Part shown: positions 8,350 to 14,539 of the stretch, one piece after another
Position numbering within the stretch: the first letter of the stretch is position 1
Layout: each line of letters opens with the position of its first letter
Source of the DNA: an uncultured bacterium
GTDB taxonomy: Bacteria; Cyanobacteriota; Vampirovibrionia; Gastranaerophilales; Gastranaerophilaceae
Length of the DNA: 34,781 bases
Direction of reading: 5' to 3'
Assembly (NCBI GenBank): GCA_900553895.1
Contig: USFB01000021.1
Location: 1 to 34,781, forward strand
Program-made: the position numbers and the translations under genes
The notes under the pieces: generated by a model
What the model saw: only the letters and a program-made list of their open reading frames with translations
Databases searched by the model: none
Told to the model about the DNA's origin: nothing

Positions 8350-8637
8350 CTATGCAATAAAGTTATTACCAAATCTGTTTGCGCCGTAGAAGAAAGATTC
8401 TCTCATAACTTGTTGAAGGTTTCTTTTTCTAACAACTTTGTTACCAACTTTTGTGTTAGCGATTTCGTCAACAGATTTTTGGTAGCAAGAAGTAACTAAA
8501 GAGTTGATGTATCTTGTAACAGTTGTTTCTTTTTGAGCTTCTTCAACTGAAACAGTTTCAACAGATTCAAATTCATTGAAGAAGTTGTTGATAGATTCGA
8601 TTTCTTTGTTTGAAATTGTTTCTGTTGTGAATAACAT
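8350..8637 (-). CDS. Hypothetical 95-aa protein driven by the shared promoter element
   Basis: I do not recognise a family. It is a small soluble protein with a Glu/Asn-rich N-terminal half (IESINNFFNEFESV), two short basic stretches and an aromatic/Asn tail FFYGANRFGNNFIA. There is a single Cys. GGAGAG lies 9 nt before the ATG. It is preceded by copy 3 of the GGCAA...ACTTTAT element, so it probably belongs to the same regulon as the 814-aa protein and the transglycosylase. It lies 21 bp upstream of mlaE with no hairpin between them, so it could be the first gene of the mla transcript. Function unknown. Confidence 0.75.
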   Translation of the reverse strand: MLFTTETISNKEIESINNFFNEFESVETVSVEEAQKETTVTRYINSLVTSCYQKSVDEIANTKVGNKVVRKRNLQQVMRESFFYGANRFGNNFIA

Positions 8638-8656
8638 CTTGTTTACTCTCCTTGGT

Positions 8657-8701
8657 TATATCTTATGTATATATAAAGTATTTAACTTTTTAAAAATTGC
8701 C
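8657..8701 (-). promoter_or_regulatory. Shared promoter-like element, copy 3
   Basis: On the minus strand GGCAATTTTT starts at 8701 and ACTTTATATATACATAAG at 8679, again 22 nt start to start. ACTTTAT lies 42 nt upstream of the ATG at 8637. See the copies at 123 and 9083. Confidence 0.6.
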
Positions 8702-8828
8702 TTTTTTGATGCGTTTTATGAAGTTTTGTAAAGTTAAGTTTAAAAAAATGGGAATTTCTTAATAATTGTTAAAGGGAATAGGGTAATGAGGGAATACGAG
8801 GGTTTAAATATTTTTAGCGCACTTTACG

Positions 8829-9013
8829 TTAGCAACCGCCATGGATATGGAAGCCGCAGCCGTTGGCGAGGCTATGCAGAGCCTTACGGCTGCGGGTGGG
8901 TTTTGTTTTTCCTCTCCATGGGGGAGGGTAGAATTTCAAGTTGAGCTTTGCGAAACTTAGAAATTCGGGTGGGGGCTTTTTAAATGAAAAATGGAAAGTG
9001 GAAAATTGTTTTA
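8829..9013. repeat. Composite of three dispersed repeat modules
   Basis: Module A (8836-8900, CGCAGCCGTTGGCGAGGCTA core) is an inverted copy of 23973-24036. Module B (8930-8976, GGGAGGGTAGAATTTCAAG core) is an inverted copy of 7424-7473. Module C (8985-9013, AAATGGAAAGTGGAAAATTG) resembles one arm of the fold-back at 27871-28018. The rest of the 8640-9137 gap holds the two oppositely oriented shared promoter elements; no gene was seen. Confidence 0.6.
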
Positions 9014-9082
9014 GTTTTTTGTTTACGGGATGCACTTGTCGGATGTTTTTTATCGGGTATGTAACTTTTTATTAACCAAAAA

Positions 9083-9121
9083 GGCAATTTTTTTACGAAA
9101 CATGACTTTATTAATATATAG
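9083..9121 (+). promoter_or_regulatory. Shared promoter-like element, copy 2
   Basis: GGCAATTTTT starts at 9083 and ACTTTATTAATATATAG at 9105, 22 bp start to start. ACTTTAT lies 33 nt before the ATG at 9138. Because the element lies inside the longer reading frame that begins at 9030, it argues for the 9138 start. Confidence 0.6.
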
Positions 9122-9137
9122 AAAACCTAGGAATATT

Positions 9138-9977
9138 ATGAGCGCTACTAATTTTTGGAACAATTTTAAAAATGGATTTTTAGACGGAATGTTTTTTAAC
9201 AGTCCGCTATTCGGTTGTTTCGGTGGTTTTAACGGGTTTAATAATTGGAGTGTATTTGGCGGTTGGAATTGCGGTTTTATGGGTTTTGGCGGAAGTTCTC
9301 CATCATTATTTTTAACACCTAATTTTAATATGGGCACTCCGTTCCAGCTCATGCCCGATATACCAATGCCGTCTGCAAACTTAAATGTTGATATGTCCAA
9401 AATGTTCAATAATAACATTTGGGATAATGCGCAGTTCTCTAATAATTATGCAACTCCATCAATAAATTTCAACGAATTTGGAAACTTTGGAGATGCGTTC
9501 ATAAAATCACCATTCTCTAGTTTTACTATGCCGTCGCAAACTGTAAACTCTACAAATGATAGCAAATACAAACCGGACTCAAAACTTGGGAAATGGAACA
9601 CAAAATATGATAATTTGATTACTAAATATGCGCAAAAATATGATGTGGATGCAAAGCTTGTTAAAGCACTTATAAAACGAGAATCAGAATTTAATCCAAA
9701 TGCAAAATCAGGAGCCGGAGCAATAGGCTTAATGCAATTGATGCCGGCAACTGCAAAAGAAATGGGCGCAAAAGATCCTTATAATCCGGAACAAAATATT
9801 GAGGCAGGTGTTAAATATTTGAAAAAAATGTTAGACAAGTACAATGGAAATAAGGAATTAGCGGTAGCTGCTTATAACGCAGGACCTGGAAATATTAAAA
9901 ACGGAAAAATTCCACAAAATGGCGAAACGCCGAAACACGTCAAAGCTGTAATGGCTAATTATAGGGCTTTAGCATAA
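9138..9977 (+). CDS. Lytic transglycosylase (SLT/GH23 type) with Phe/Gly-rich N-terminus
   Basis: It cleaves the MurNAc-GlcNAc bond of peptidoglycan. The SLT domain is at about 155-279: RESEFNPNAKS with catalytic Glu182, GLMQLMPATA at 198-207, the helix around NIEAGVKYL and AAYNAGPGN at 244-252. The first 150 residues are not a signal peptide. They are Phe/Gly/Asn/Trp-rich (about 5-53), followed by SLFLTPNF at 56-63, the same octapeptide as in the 814-aa protein at 186. How the enzyme would reach the periplasm is therefore unclear; a non-Sec route is an inference. The frame is open back to 9030, but the promoter element at 9083-9121 and the AGGAAT just before 9138 favour the start used here (279 aa). 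A role in assembling an envelope-spanning machine such as the flagellum is possible. Confidence 0.9.
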   Translation: MSATNFWNNFKNGFLDGMFFNSPLFGCFGGFNGFNNWSVFGGWNCGFMGFGGSSPSLFLTPNFNMGTPFQLMPDIPMPSANLNVDMSKMFNNNIWDNAQFSNNYATPSINFNEFGNFGDAFIKSPFSSFTMPSQTVNSTNDSKYKPDSKLGKWNTKYDNLITKYAQKYDVDAKLVKALIKRESEFNPNAKSGAGAIGLMQLMPATAKEMGAKDPYNPEQNIEAGVKYLKKMLDKYNGNKELAVAAYNAGPGNIKNGKIPQNGETPKHVKAVMANYRALA

Positions 9978-10006
9978 AAAAAAGCCGTTTCTTCAAGAGA
10001 ACGGCT
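9975..10006 (-). terminator. Hairpin with U-tract on the minus strand only
   Basis: AGCCGTT (9983-9989) pairs with AACGGCT (10000-10006). The eight-base A run at 9976-9983 gives a T-tract only for minus-strand transcripts. No minus-strand gene reads into it, and it lacks T residues on the plus side. It may still stabilise the transglycosylase mRNA end. Confidence 0.5.
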
Positions 10007-10026
10007 ACCAGACTTGGGGAGGAGGT

Positions 10027-10077
10027 ATGAAAAACCGTTTGGTTTTCCATACTAAACATATCGACAAAATTTCTTAA
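10027..10077 (+). CDS. Possible 16-codon leader ORF upstream of pflB
   Basis: ATG at 10027 is preceded by GGGGAGGAGGT, an unusually strong Shine-Dalgarno sequence for this AT-rich window. It opens a 16-codon frame (MKNRLVFHTKHIDKIS). The first codons lie in a hairpin, GTATGAAAAACC / GGTTTTCCATAC (10025-10050). It could be a leader peptide, part of a small RNA or chance. The spacing of the nearest AGGAGG to the ATG is too short to be ideal. Confidence 0.25.
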   Translation: MKNRLVFHTKHIDKIS

Positions 10078-10185
10078 AACTTTAATTGTGAAGTTTAAAT
10101 ATCATACAAATGTATGAGTGTAATATTTTTGCAAAATAGTGTTTTAACCCTTGGAAAATCAAATTTTTATAAAATCTTTATAAAT

Positions 10186-10284
10186 GTTGTTAAAACAACT
10201 GTGTCATGATTTTTTTATGGGGTATAATATAAATTAATAAAGTAGTAATAGAAAAAGTCCGAACGGACTGGAAAAGACAAGGAG
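10186..10284 (+). promoter_or_regulatory. pflB control region: palindrome, -10 box, leader hairpin and RBS
   Basis: GTTGT-TAAA-ACAAC (10186-10199) is a small palindrome in the expected -35 area. TATAAT is at 10223-10228. A leader hairpin AGTCCG / CGGACT lies at 10256-10269. AAGGAG at 10279-10284 is ideally placed for the ATG at 10291. The palindrome could be a redox or oxygen regulator site, but it matches neither the FNR nor the Rex consensus well. Between 10078 and 10185 I see only an AT-rich stretch with CATAC-AAAT-GTATG at 10102-10115. Confidence 0.5.
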
Positions 10285-10290
10285 ATTAAA

Positions 10291-12375
10291 ATGTCAGAAT
10301 TAACATTAGAAAAACAATCTTCTACAACTGATTTCGTTGGCGGCAAATGGCAGTCAGAAATCAACGTAAGAGATTTCATCCAAAAAAACTACACACCTTA
10401 TGATGGTGATTCTAGCTTCTTGGCAGGCCCAACAGAAGCAACTACAAAATTGTGGCAAGAATGTTGCGATTTGTTCAAAAAAGAACGTGAAAACGGCGGT
10501 GTTCTTGATATGGACACAAAAATCGTTTCTACAATCACTTCTCACAAAGCTGGTTATATTGACAAGAGCTTAGAAAAAATCGTTGGTTTGCAAACAGATA
10601 AACCTCTAAAACGTTCTTTACAACCATTTGGTGGTATCAGAATGGCTGAAACTTCTTGCAAATCATATGGTTACGAAGTTGATCCTGAAATTACAGAAAT
10701 TTTCACAAAATACAGAAAAACTCACAACCAAGGTGTTTTTGATTGCTATACTCCTGAAATGAGAAAAGCAAGACACGCAGCTATCTTGACAGGTTTGCCT
10801 GATGCTTACGGTCGTGGTCGTATCATCGGTGACTACAGAAGAATCGCTCTTTATGGTATCGATAGATTAATCGAAGATAAAAAAGAACAACATGCTTCAT
10901 TAGATGGCGAAATGAGACCTGAAAAAATCCAATTAAAAGAAGAATTGGCTGAACAAATCAGAGCATTGCAAGAAATGGCTGAATTGGGTGATGAATACGG
11001 TTTCGATATCAGAAAACCTGCTTCAAACGCTAAAGAAGCTATTCAATGGTTATACTTCGGTTACTTGTCAGCAGTAAAAGAACAAAACGGTGCTGCAATG
11101 TCAGTTGGTAGAACTTCTACTTTCTTGGATATCTACATTGAAAGAGATTTGAGAAACGGTGTTATTACTGAAGCTGAAGCTCAAGAAATGATTGACCACT
11201 TCATCATGAAGTTAAGATTAGTTAAATTCGCTAGAACTCCTGAATACAATTCATTGTTCTCAGGCGACCCTACTTGGGTAACTGAATCAATCGGTGGTGT
11301 TGGTATTGACGGTCGTCACATGGTTACTAAAAACTCATTCCGTTACTTACACACTTTAGAAAACTTAGGTACTGCTCCAGAACCTAACATGACAGTATTG
11401 TGGTCTAAGAGATTACCACACGCATTCAAACAATATGCTGCTCACATCTCTATCACAACTTCATCTATCCAATACGAAAACGATGATTTGATGAGAGTTA
11501 CTCACGGTGATGATTACGCTATTGCTTGTTGTGTATCTTCAATGGTAGTTGGTAAAGAAATGCAATTCTTCGGCGCTAGAGCTAACTTAGCTAAGTGCTT
11601 GTTATACGCTATCAACGGTGGTGTTGATGAAAGAATTAAAGAACAAGTTGGTCCTAAATACAGACCTATCACTTCTGAATACCTAGACTTTGATGAAGTT
11701 ATGGAAAAATATGAAGATATGATGGAATGGTTAGCTGGTTTGTATGTTAATACATTGAACGTTATCCACTACATGCACGACAAATATTGCTACGAAAGAT
11801 CTCAAATGGCTCTTCACGATAGAGATGTTAAGAGATATTTCGCAACAGGTATTGCTGGTTTATCAGTAGTTGCTGACTCACTTTCAGCTATTAAATACGC
11901 TAAAGTTAAAACTATCCGTGATGAAAACGGCTTAGTTGTTGACTACGAAGTTGAAGGCGATTATCCAAAATATGGTAACAACGATGACAGAGTTGACCAA
12001 TTCGCAGTTAACCTTGTTAAGAAATTCATGAATATGATTAGAAAACACTATACTTATAGAAATTCTATTCCTACAATGTCTATCTTAACAATTACTTCAA
12101 ACGTTGTTTACGGTAAGAAAACAGGTAATACTCCTGACGGTAGAAAAGCCGGTATTCCTCTAGCACCTGGTGCTAACCCAATGCACAGACGTGATACTCA
12201 CGGTGCTGTAGCATCTTTGGCTTCAGTTGCTAAGCTTCCATTCAACGATGCTCAAGACGGTATCTCAAATACATTCTCAATTATCCCTAATGCATTGGGT
12301 AAAGATGATGTATTCATGGGTGACTTGGACATCCAACTTGATTGCGGATGCTCAGAAGGAACTTGCGGTTGCTAA
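10291..12375 (+). CDS. pflB: Pyruvate formate-lyase, large piece lacking the glycyl-radical domain
   Basis: It carries the catalytic cysteines of the enzyme that converts pyruvate and CoA to acetyl-CoA and formate. The sequence is clearly PFL: GRTSTFLDIY near 273, IACCVSSM with Cys413-Cys414 (equivalent to Cys418-419 in E. coli PflB) and NDAQDGISNTFS close to the end. At 694 aa it stops just after NALGKDD, where E. coli PflB (760 aa) continues into the RVSGYAV glycyl-radical region. In its place is a Cys-rich tail, DCGCSEGTCGC. The missing domain is encoded separately at 12562-12816. The two lengths add up to a full enzyme. No activase gene (pflA) is in the window. The codon choice suggests high expression. 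Confidence 0.95.
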   Translation: MSELTLEKQSSTTDFVGGKWQSEINVRDFIQKNYTPYDGDSSFLAGPTEATTKLWQECCDLFKKERENGGVLDMDTKIVSTITSHKAGYIDKSLEKIVGLQTDKPLKRSLQPFGGIRMAETSCKSYGYEVDPEITEIFTKYRKTHNQGVFDCYTPEMRKARHAAILTGLPDAYGRGRIIGDYRRIALYGIDRLIEDKKEQHASLDGEMRPEKIQLKEELAEQIRALQEMAELGDEYGFDIRKPASNAKEAIQWLYFGYLSAVKEQNGAAMSVGRTSTFLDIYIERDLRNGVITEAEAQEMIDHFIMKLRLVKFARTPEYNSLFSGDPTWVTESIGGVGIDGRHMVTKNSFRYLHTLENLGTAPEPNMTVLWSKRLPHAFKQYAAHISITTSSIQYENDDLMRVTHGDDYAIACCVSSMVVGKEMQFFGARANLAKCLLYAINGGVDERIKEQVGPKYRPITSEYLDFDEVMEKYEDMMEWLAGLYVNTLNVIHYMHDKYCYERSQMALHDRDVKRYFATGIAGLSVVADSLSAIKYAKVKTIRDENGLVVDYEVEGDYPKYGNNDDRVDQFAVNLVKKFMNMIRKHYTYRNSIPTMSILTITSNVVYGKKTGNTPDGRKAGIPLAPGANPMHRRDTHGAVASLASVAKLPFNDAQDGISNTFSIIPNALGKDDVFMGDLDIQLDCGCSEGTCGC

Positions 12376-12387
12376 TAACAATTGCAG

Positions 12388-12515
12388 TTTAGAAGTTTAG
12401 AGGTTTAGAAGTTGAGAAGAAGTTATTAATAATTTCTTCTCGGCGGATAAACCGAATGAGATATAGGATAAAGACTAAAATTTCTTCTAAACTCCTCAAC
12501 TACTAAACTTCTAAA
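12388..12515. repeat. Octamer fold-back array 1 (between the two pfl pieces)
   Basis: Four contiguous 8-bp units, TTTAGAAG, TTTAGAGG, TTTAGAAG and TTGAGAAG (12388-12419), face four inverted units, CTTCTAAA, CTCCTCAA, CTACTAAA and CTTCTAAA (12484-12515). The pairing would make a long stem around a loop of about 64 nt. Related arrays are at 24461-24537, 33911-34014 and 34668-34780. Confidence 0.8.
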
Positions 12516-12561
12516 CAATTACAACAATTTGTAATATGAAATAATGATAAGGAATAAAACA

Positions 12562-12816
12562 ATGACAACACAACAAGAAGAAAACTTAATAAATCTTTTA
12601 GACGGTTATGTTGAAAAAGGTGGTCACCACCTAAACGTAAACGTATTCAACAGAGAAACATTGCTTGACGCTCAAGCACATCCTGAAAAATACCCACAAT
12701 TAACAGTAAGAGTTTCAGGTTATGCTGTAAACTTCATTAAGTTGACAAAAGAACAACAAGACGATGTTATCTCAAGAACATTCCACGCTTCTTTAGGTAA
12801 CGGCTGCGGCTGCTAG
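12562..12816 (+). CDS. Glycyl-radical subunit of the split pyruvate formate-lyase (GrcA/YfiD-like)
   Basis: This 84-aa protein matches the C-terminal domain of PflB from the GYVEKGGHHLNVNV segment to the end. RVSGYAV carries the radical glycine, Gly53 here (Gly734 in E. coli PflB). Stand-alone proteins of this type (GrcA/YfiD) elsewhere replace an oxygen-damaged PflB C-terminus. Here it must supply the only copy, because the large piece at 10291 has none. It ends in GNGCGC, echoing the CGC tail of the large piece. I start it at 12562, where AAGGA is well spaced, rather than at the ATG at 12544. It lies 186 bp after pflB behind an octamer fold-back array, on the same strand and presumably the same transcript. 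Confidence 0.93.
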   Translation: MTTQQEENLINLLDGYVEKGGHHLNVNVFNRETLLDAQAHPEKYPQLTVRVSGYAVNFIKLTKEQQDDVISRTFHASLGNGCGC

Positions 12817-12842
12817 GCTAAAGGGTAAAGGTAAGAGATTAA

Positions 12843-12886
12843 ACAACAGAGGCACGATAGAATATCGCGCCTCTGTTGTTTTTATT
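12843..12886. terminator. Bidirectional terminator between the pfl genes and the flavodoxin gene
   Basis: A long stem ACAACAGAGGC...GCCTCTGTTGT (12843-12880) has TTTTTATT on the plus side and a T-containing tract on the minus side. It lies between convergent genes. Confidence 0.85.
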
Positions 12887-12891
12887 AGACG

Positions 12892-13431
12892 TTATACATT
12901 TTTACCCATTTCGTACGCTTCTTTTAGATATCCGGCAAGCTTAACATCACCTTTTTGCCAAACTCCAGAAGCGTAAATTGTACCTCTTTCAATCCCTCCG
13001 TTTAAGCAGTCTAAAAGTCCGTGAAATTCGTAATTTGTGCGTTCCAAAGCTTTTTTGTTACCATCGGCAGCAGTAATTATAAAATAGAATTCTTTGTTTC
13101 TAATATGTGTATATCGAGAACAACATCTGTCGATTAAAGTTTTCATTTGAGCGCACATTGTGTAGAAATAAACCGGCGTTGCCATTACTATAACATCAGC
13201 ATCAACCATCATGTTTAAAATTTCGGCTGTATCATCTTTTTGCGCACAAGCAGTGTAATCGTTTGTGTTACAAAAACCGCATCCTGTGCAGTAGTTAATT
13301 TTCTTATCCTTTAGAAAAATCTTTGTAACATTATTACCACTTTCTTTTGCACCTTTTACAAATTCATCGCAAAGAATATCAGAATTTCCGCCTTTTCTTG
13401 GAGAAGAAGATAATACTAATACTTTTTTCAT
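12892..13431 (-). CDS. Flavodoxin-fold NAD(P)H-dependent FMN reductase family protein
   Basis: Cytoplasmic redox protein of the flavodoxin-like reductase/iron-sulfur flavoprotein family. The N-terminal beta strand and FMN phosphate loop, VLVLSSSPRKGGNSD, are at 4-18. A Cys motif CTGCGFC at 48-54 plus Cys62 (C-x2-C-x2-C-x7-C) could hold a 4Fe-4S cluster as in Isf, or be a structural or redox motif. ATPVYFYTMCAQMKTLIDR is the typical second flavin loop. The 179-aa length is normal. GAGGT precedes the ATG. It is convergent with the pfl genes, which it may serve as an electron carrier; that link is only inferred. Confidence 0.85.
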   Translation of the reverse strand: MKKVLVLSSSPRKGGNSDILCDEFVKGAKESGNNVTKIFLKDKKINYCTGCGFCNTNDYTACAQKDDTAEILNMMVDADVIVMATPVYFYTMCAQMKTLIDRCCSRYTHIRNKEFYFIITAADGNKKALERTNYEFHGLLDCLNGGIERGTIYASGVWQKGDVKLAGYLKEAYEMGKNV

Positions 13432-13571
13432 AAATATACCTCATTAAATATAAACATTCTTATTTTAACACTTGAGAGCTACTCTTAGTCAAGACTTAAT
13501 TTGTATTAAAGTAGGTTTAACTATTCCATTCTGGGTTATTATATAGTATGATTATCTCAAAAGAGGTTACG

Positions 13572-14534
13572 ATGAGCGAAAACAAAACAAAACTTGCAAT
13601 TATTATTCCATGTTTTAACGAAGAATTGGTGGTTCAATCCACTGTTGAAACCCTTTTAAAAGTCTTGGACGGAATTATCGCAAAAGGTAAAATTGCAGAA
13701 GACAGCTATATTTATCTTGTTGATGACGGTTCAAAAGACAAAACTTGGGAAATTATCGAAAACTTACACCAAATTTATGGAGCAAGAGTTAAGGGTACAA
13801 AGTTTATTCGTAACTATGGTAACCAGAAAGCACTTATTGCAGGACTTTTGGGGGTTAAGAATATCGGATGCGATTGTGTAGTTTCAATTGACGCGGATTT
13901 ACAACAGGATGAAAATGCGATAGAAACCTTTATTGACGAGTATCATAACGGCGCAGAAATCGTTTCTGGTATCAGAAACGACCGCAAAACGGATTCGTTT
14001 TTCAAAAAATACACGGCACTTTGTTTTTACAAGCTGATGAATATTTTAGGCGTAAAAATCCCGCCAAACCATTCTGATTTTCGTTTGGTAAGCTCAAAAG
14101 GGCTTGAAATCTTGGAAAAATATCAAGAAGCAGGTTTGTTTTTGCGCGGATTTTTCCATGAAATCGGTTTGAAAACGGCTTATGTGCATTTTAACGTTAA
14201 ACCGAGAGCTTTAGGATCTTCTAAGTTTAATTTCTTTTCACTTACAAGTCTTGCTCTAAACGGTATTACGGCTTTTAGTATCGTACCTCTCAGAATAATT
14301 GCGGCAATTGGCGTTTTGACTGTTTTAGGTAGTTTTTTACTCGCAACAGAAGTTGTTTTTGAAAAATATTTTTTACATAATACTCCTAGTGGTTGGGCTA
14401 CGCTTGTTGTCTTGCTTGCTTTTTTTGGTGGTTTGCAATTGTTCTGCTTGGGTATTATTGGCGAATATTTAGGACAAATTTTTAACGAAGTTAAAGCAAG
14501 ACCTCGTTATATTAAAGAAAAAGAACTTAGTTAA
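13572..14534 (+). CDS. GT2 polyprenyl-phosphate glycosyltransferase (GtrB/DPM1-like)
   Basis: It probably transfers a sugar from a nucleotide sugar to undecaprenyl phosphate at the inner membrane. The GT-A domain has IIPCFNEE at about 11-18, LVDDGSKD around 49-56 and SIDADLQQDE near 107-116. GSSKFNFFSL precedes two C-terminal membrane segments, matching the GtrB family in order and length (320 aa). I place the start at 13572, where AAGAGG has good spacing, instead of the in-frame ATG at 13548, which lies in a TATATAGTATGAT stretch that looks like a -10 region. The next gene begins 5 nt after its stop, so the two are probably co-transcribed. Confidence 0.9.
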   Translation: MSENKTKLAIIIPCFNEELVVQSTVETLLKVLDGIIAKGKIAEDSYIYLVDDGSKDKTWEIIENLHQIYGARVKGTKFIRNYGNQKALIAGLLGVKNIGCDCVVSIDADLQQDENAIETFIDEYHNGAEIVSGIRNDRKTDSFFKKYTALCFYKLMNILGVKIPPNHSDFRLVSSKGLEILEKYQEAGLFLRGFFHEIGLKTAYVHFNVKPRALGSSKFNFFSLTSLALNGITAFSIVPLRIIAAIGVLTVLGSFLLATEVVFEKYFLHNTPSGWATLVVLLAFFGGLQLFCLGIIGEYLGQIFNEVKARPRYIKEKELS

Positions 14535-14539
14535 GGGTT

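Noticed and set aside
9030..9137. N-terminal extension of the lytic transglycosylase
   Set aside because: The shared promoter-like element lies within this stretch, so translation from 9030 would be upstream of the predicted transcript.
10137..10199. FNR or Rex binding site upstream of pflB
   Set aside because: TTGGAAAATCAA and GTTGTTAAAACAAC have the wrong spacing or arms for the known consensus sequences; kept only as an unnamed palindrome.
12388..12515. CRISPR array or phase-variable coding repeat
   Set aside because: Units are 8 bp and contiguous without spacers, in inverted arms, and lie outside any reading frame.
12562..12816. Ordinary stand-alone GrcA/YfiD spare subunit
   Set aside because: A spare part presumes a full-length PflB, but the adjacent PflB ends before the radical domain, so this is more likely an essential second piece.
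13548..13571. Start of the GT2 gene at 13548
   Set aside because: The ATG lies in a -10-like stretch without a ribosome binding site, while 13572 has a well-placed AAGAGG.
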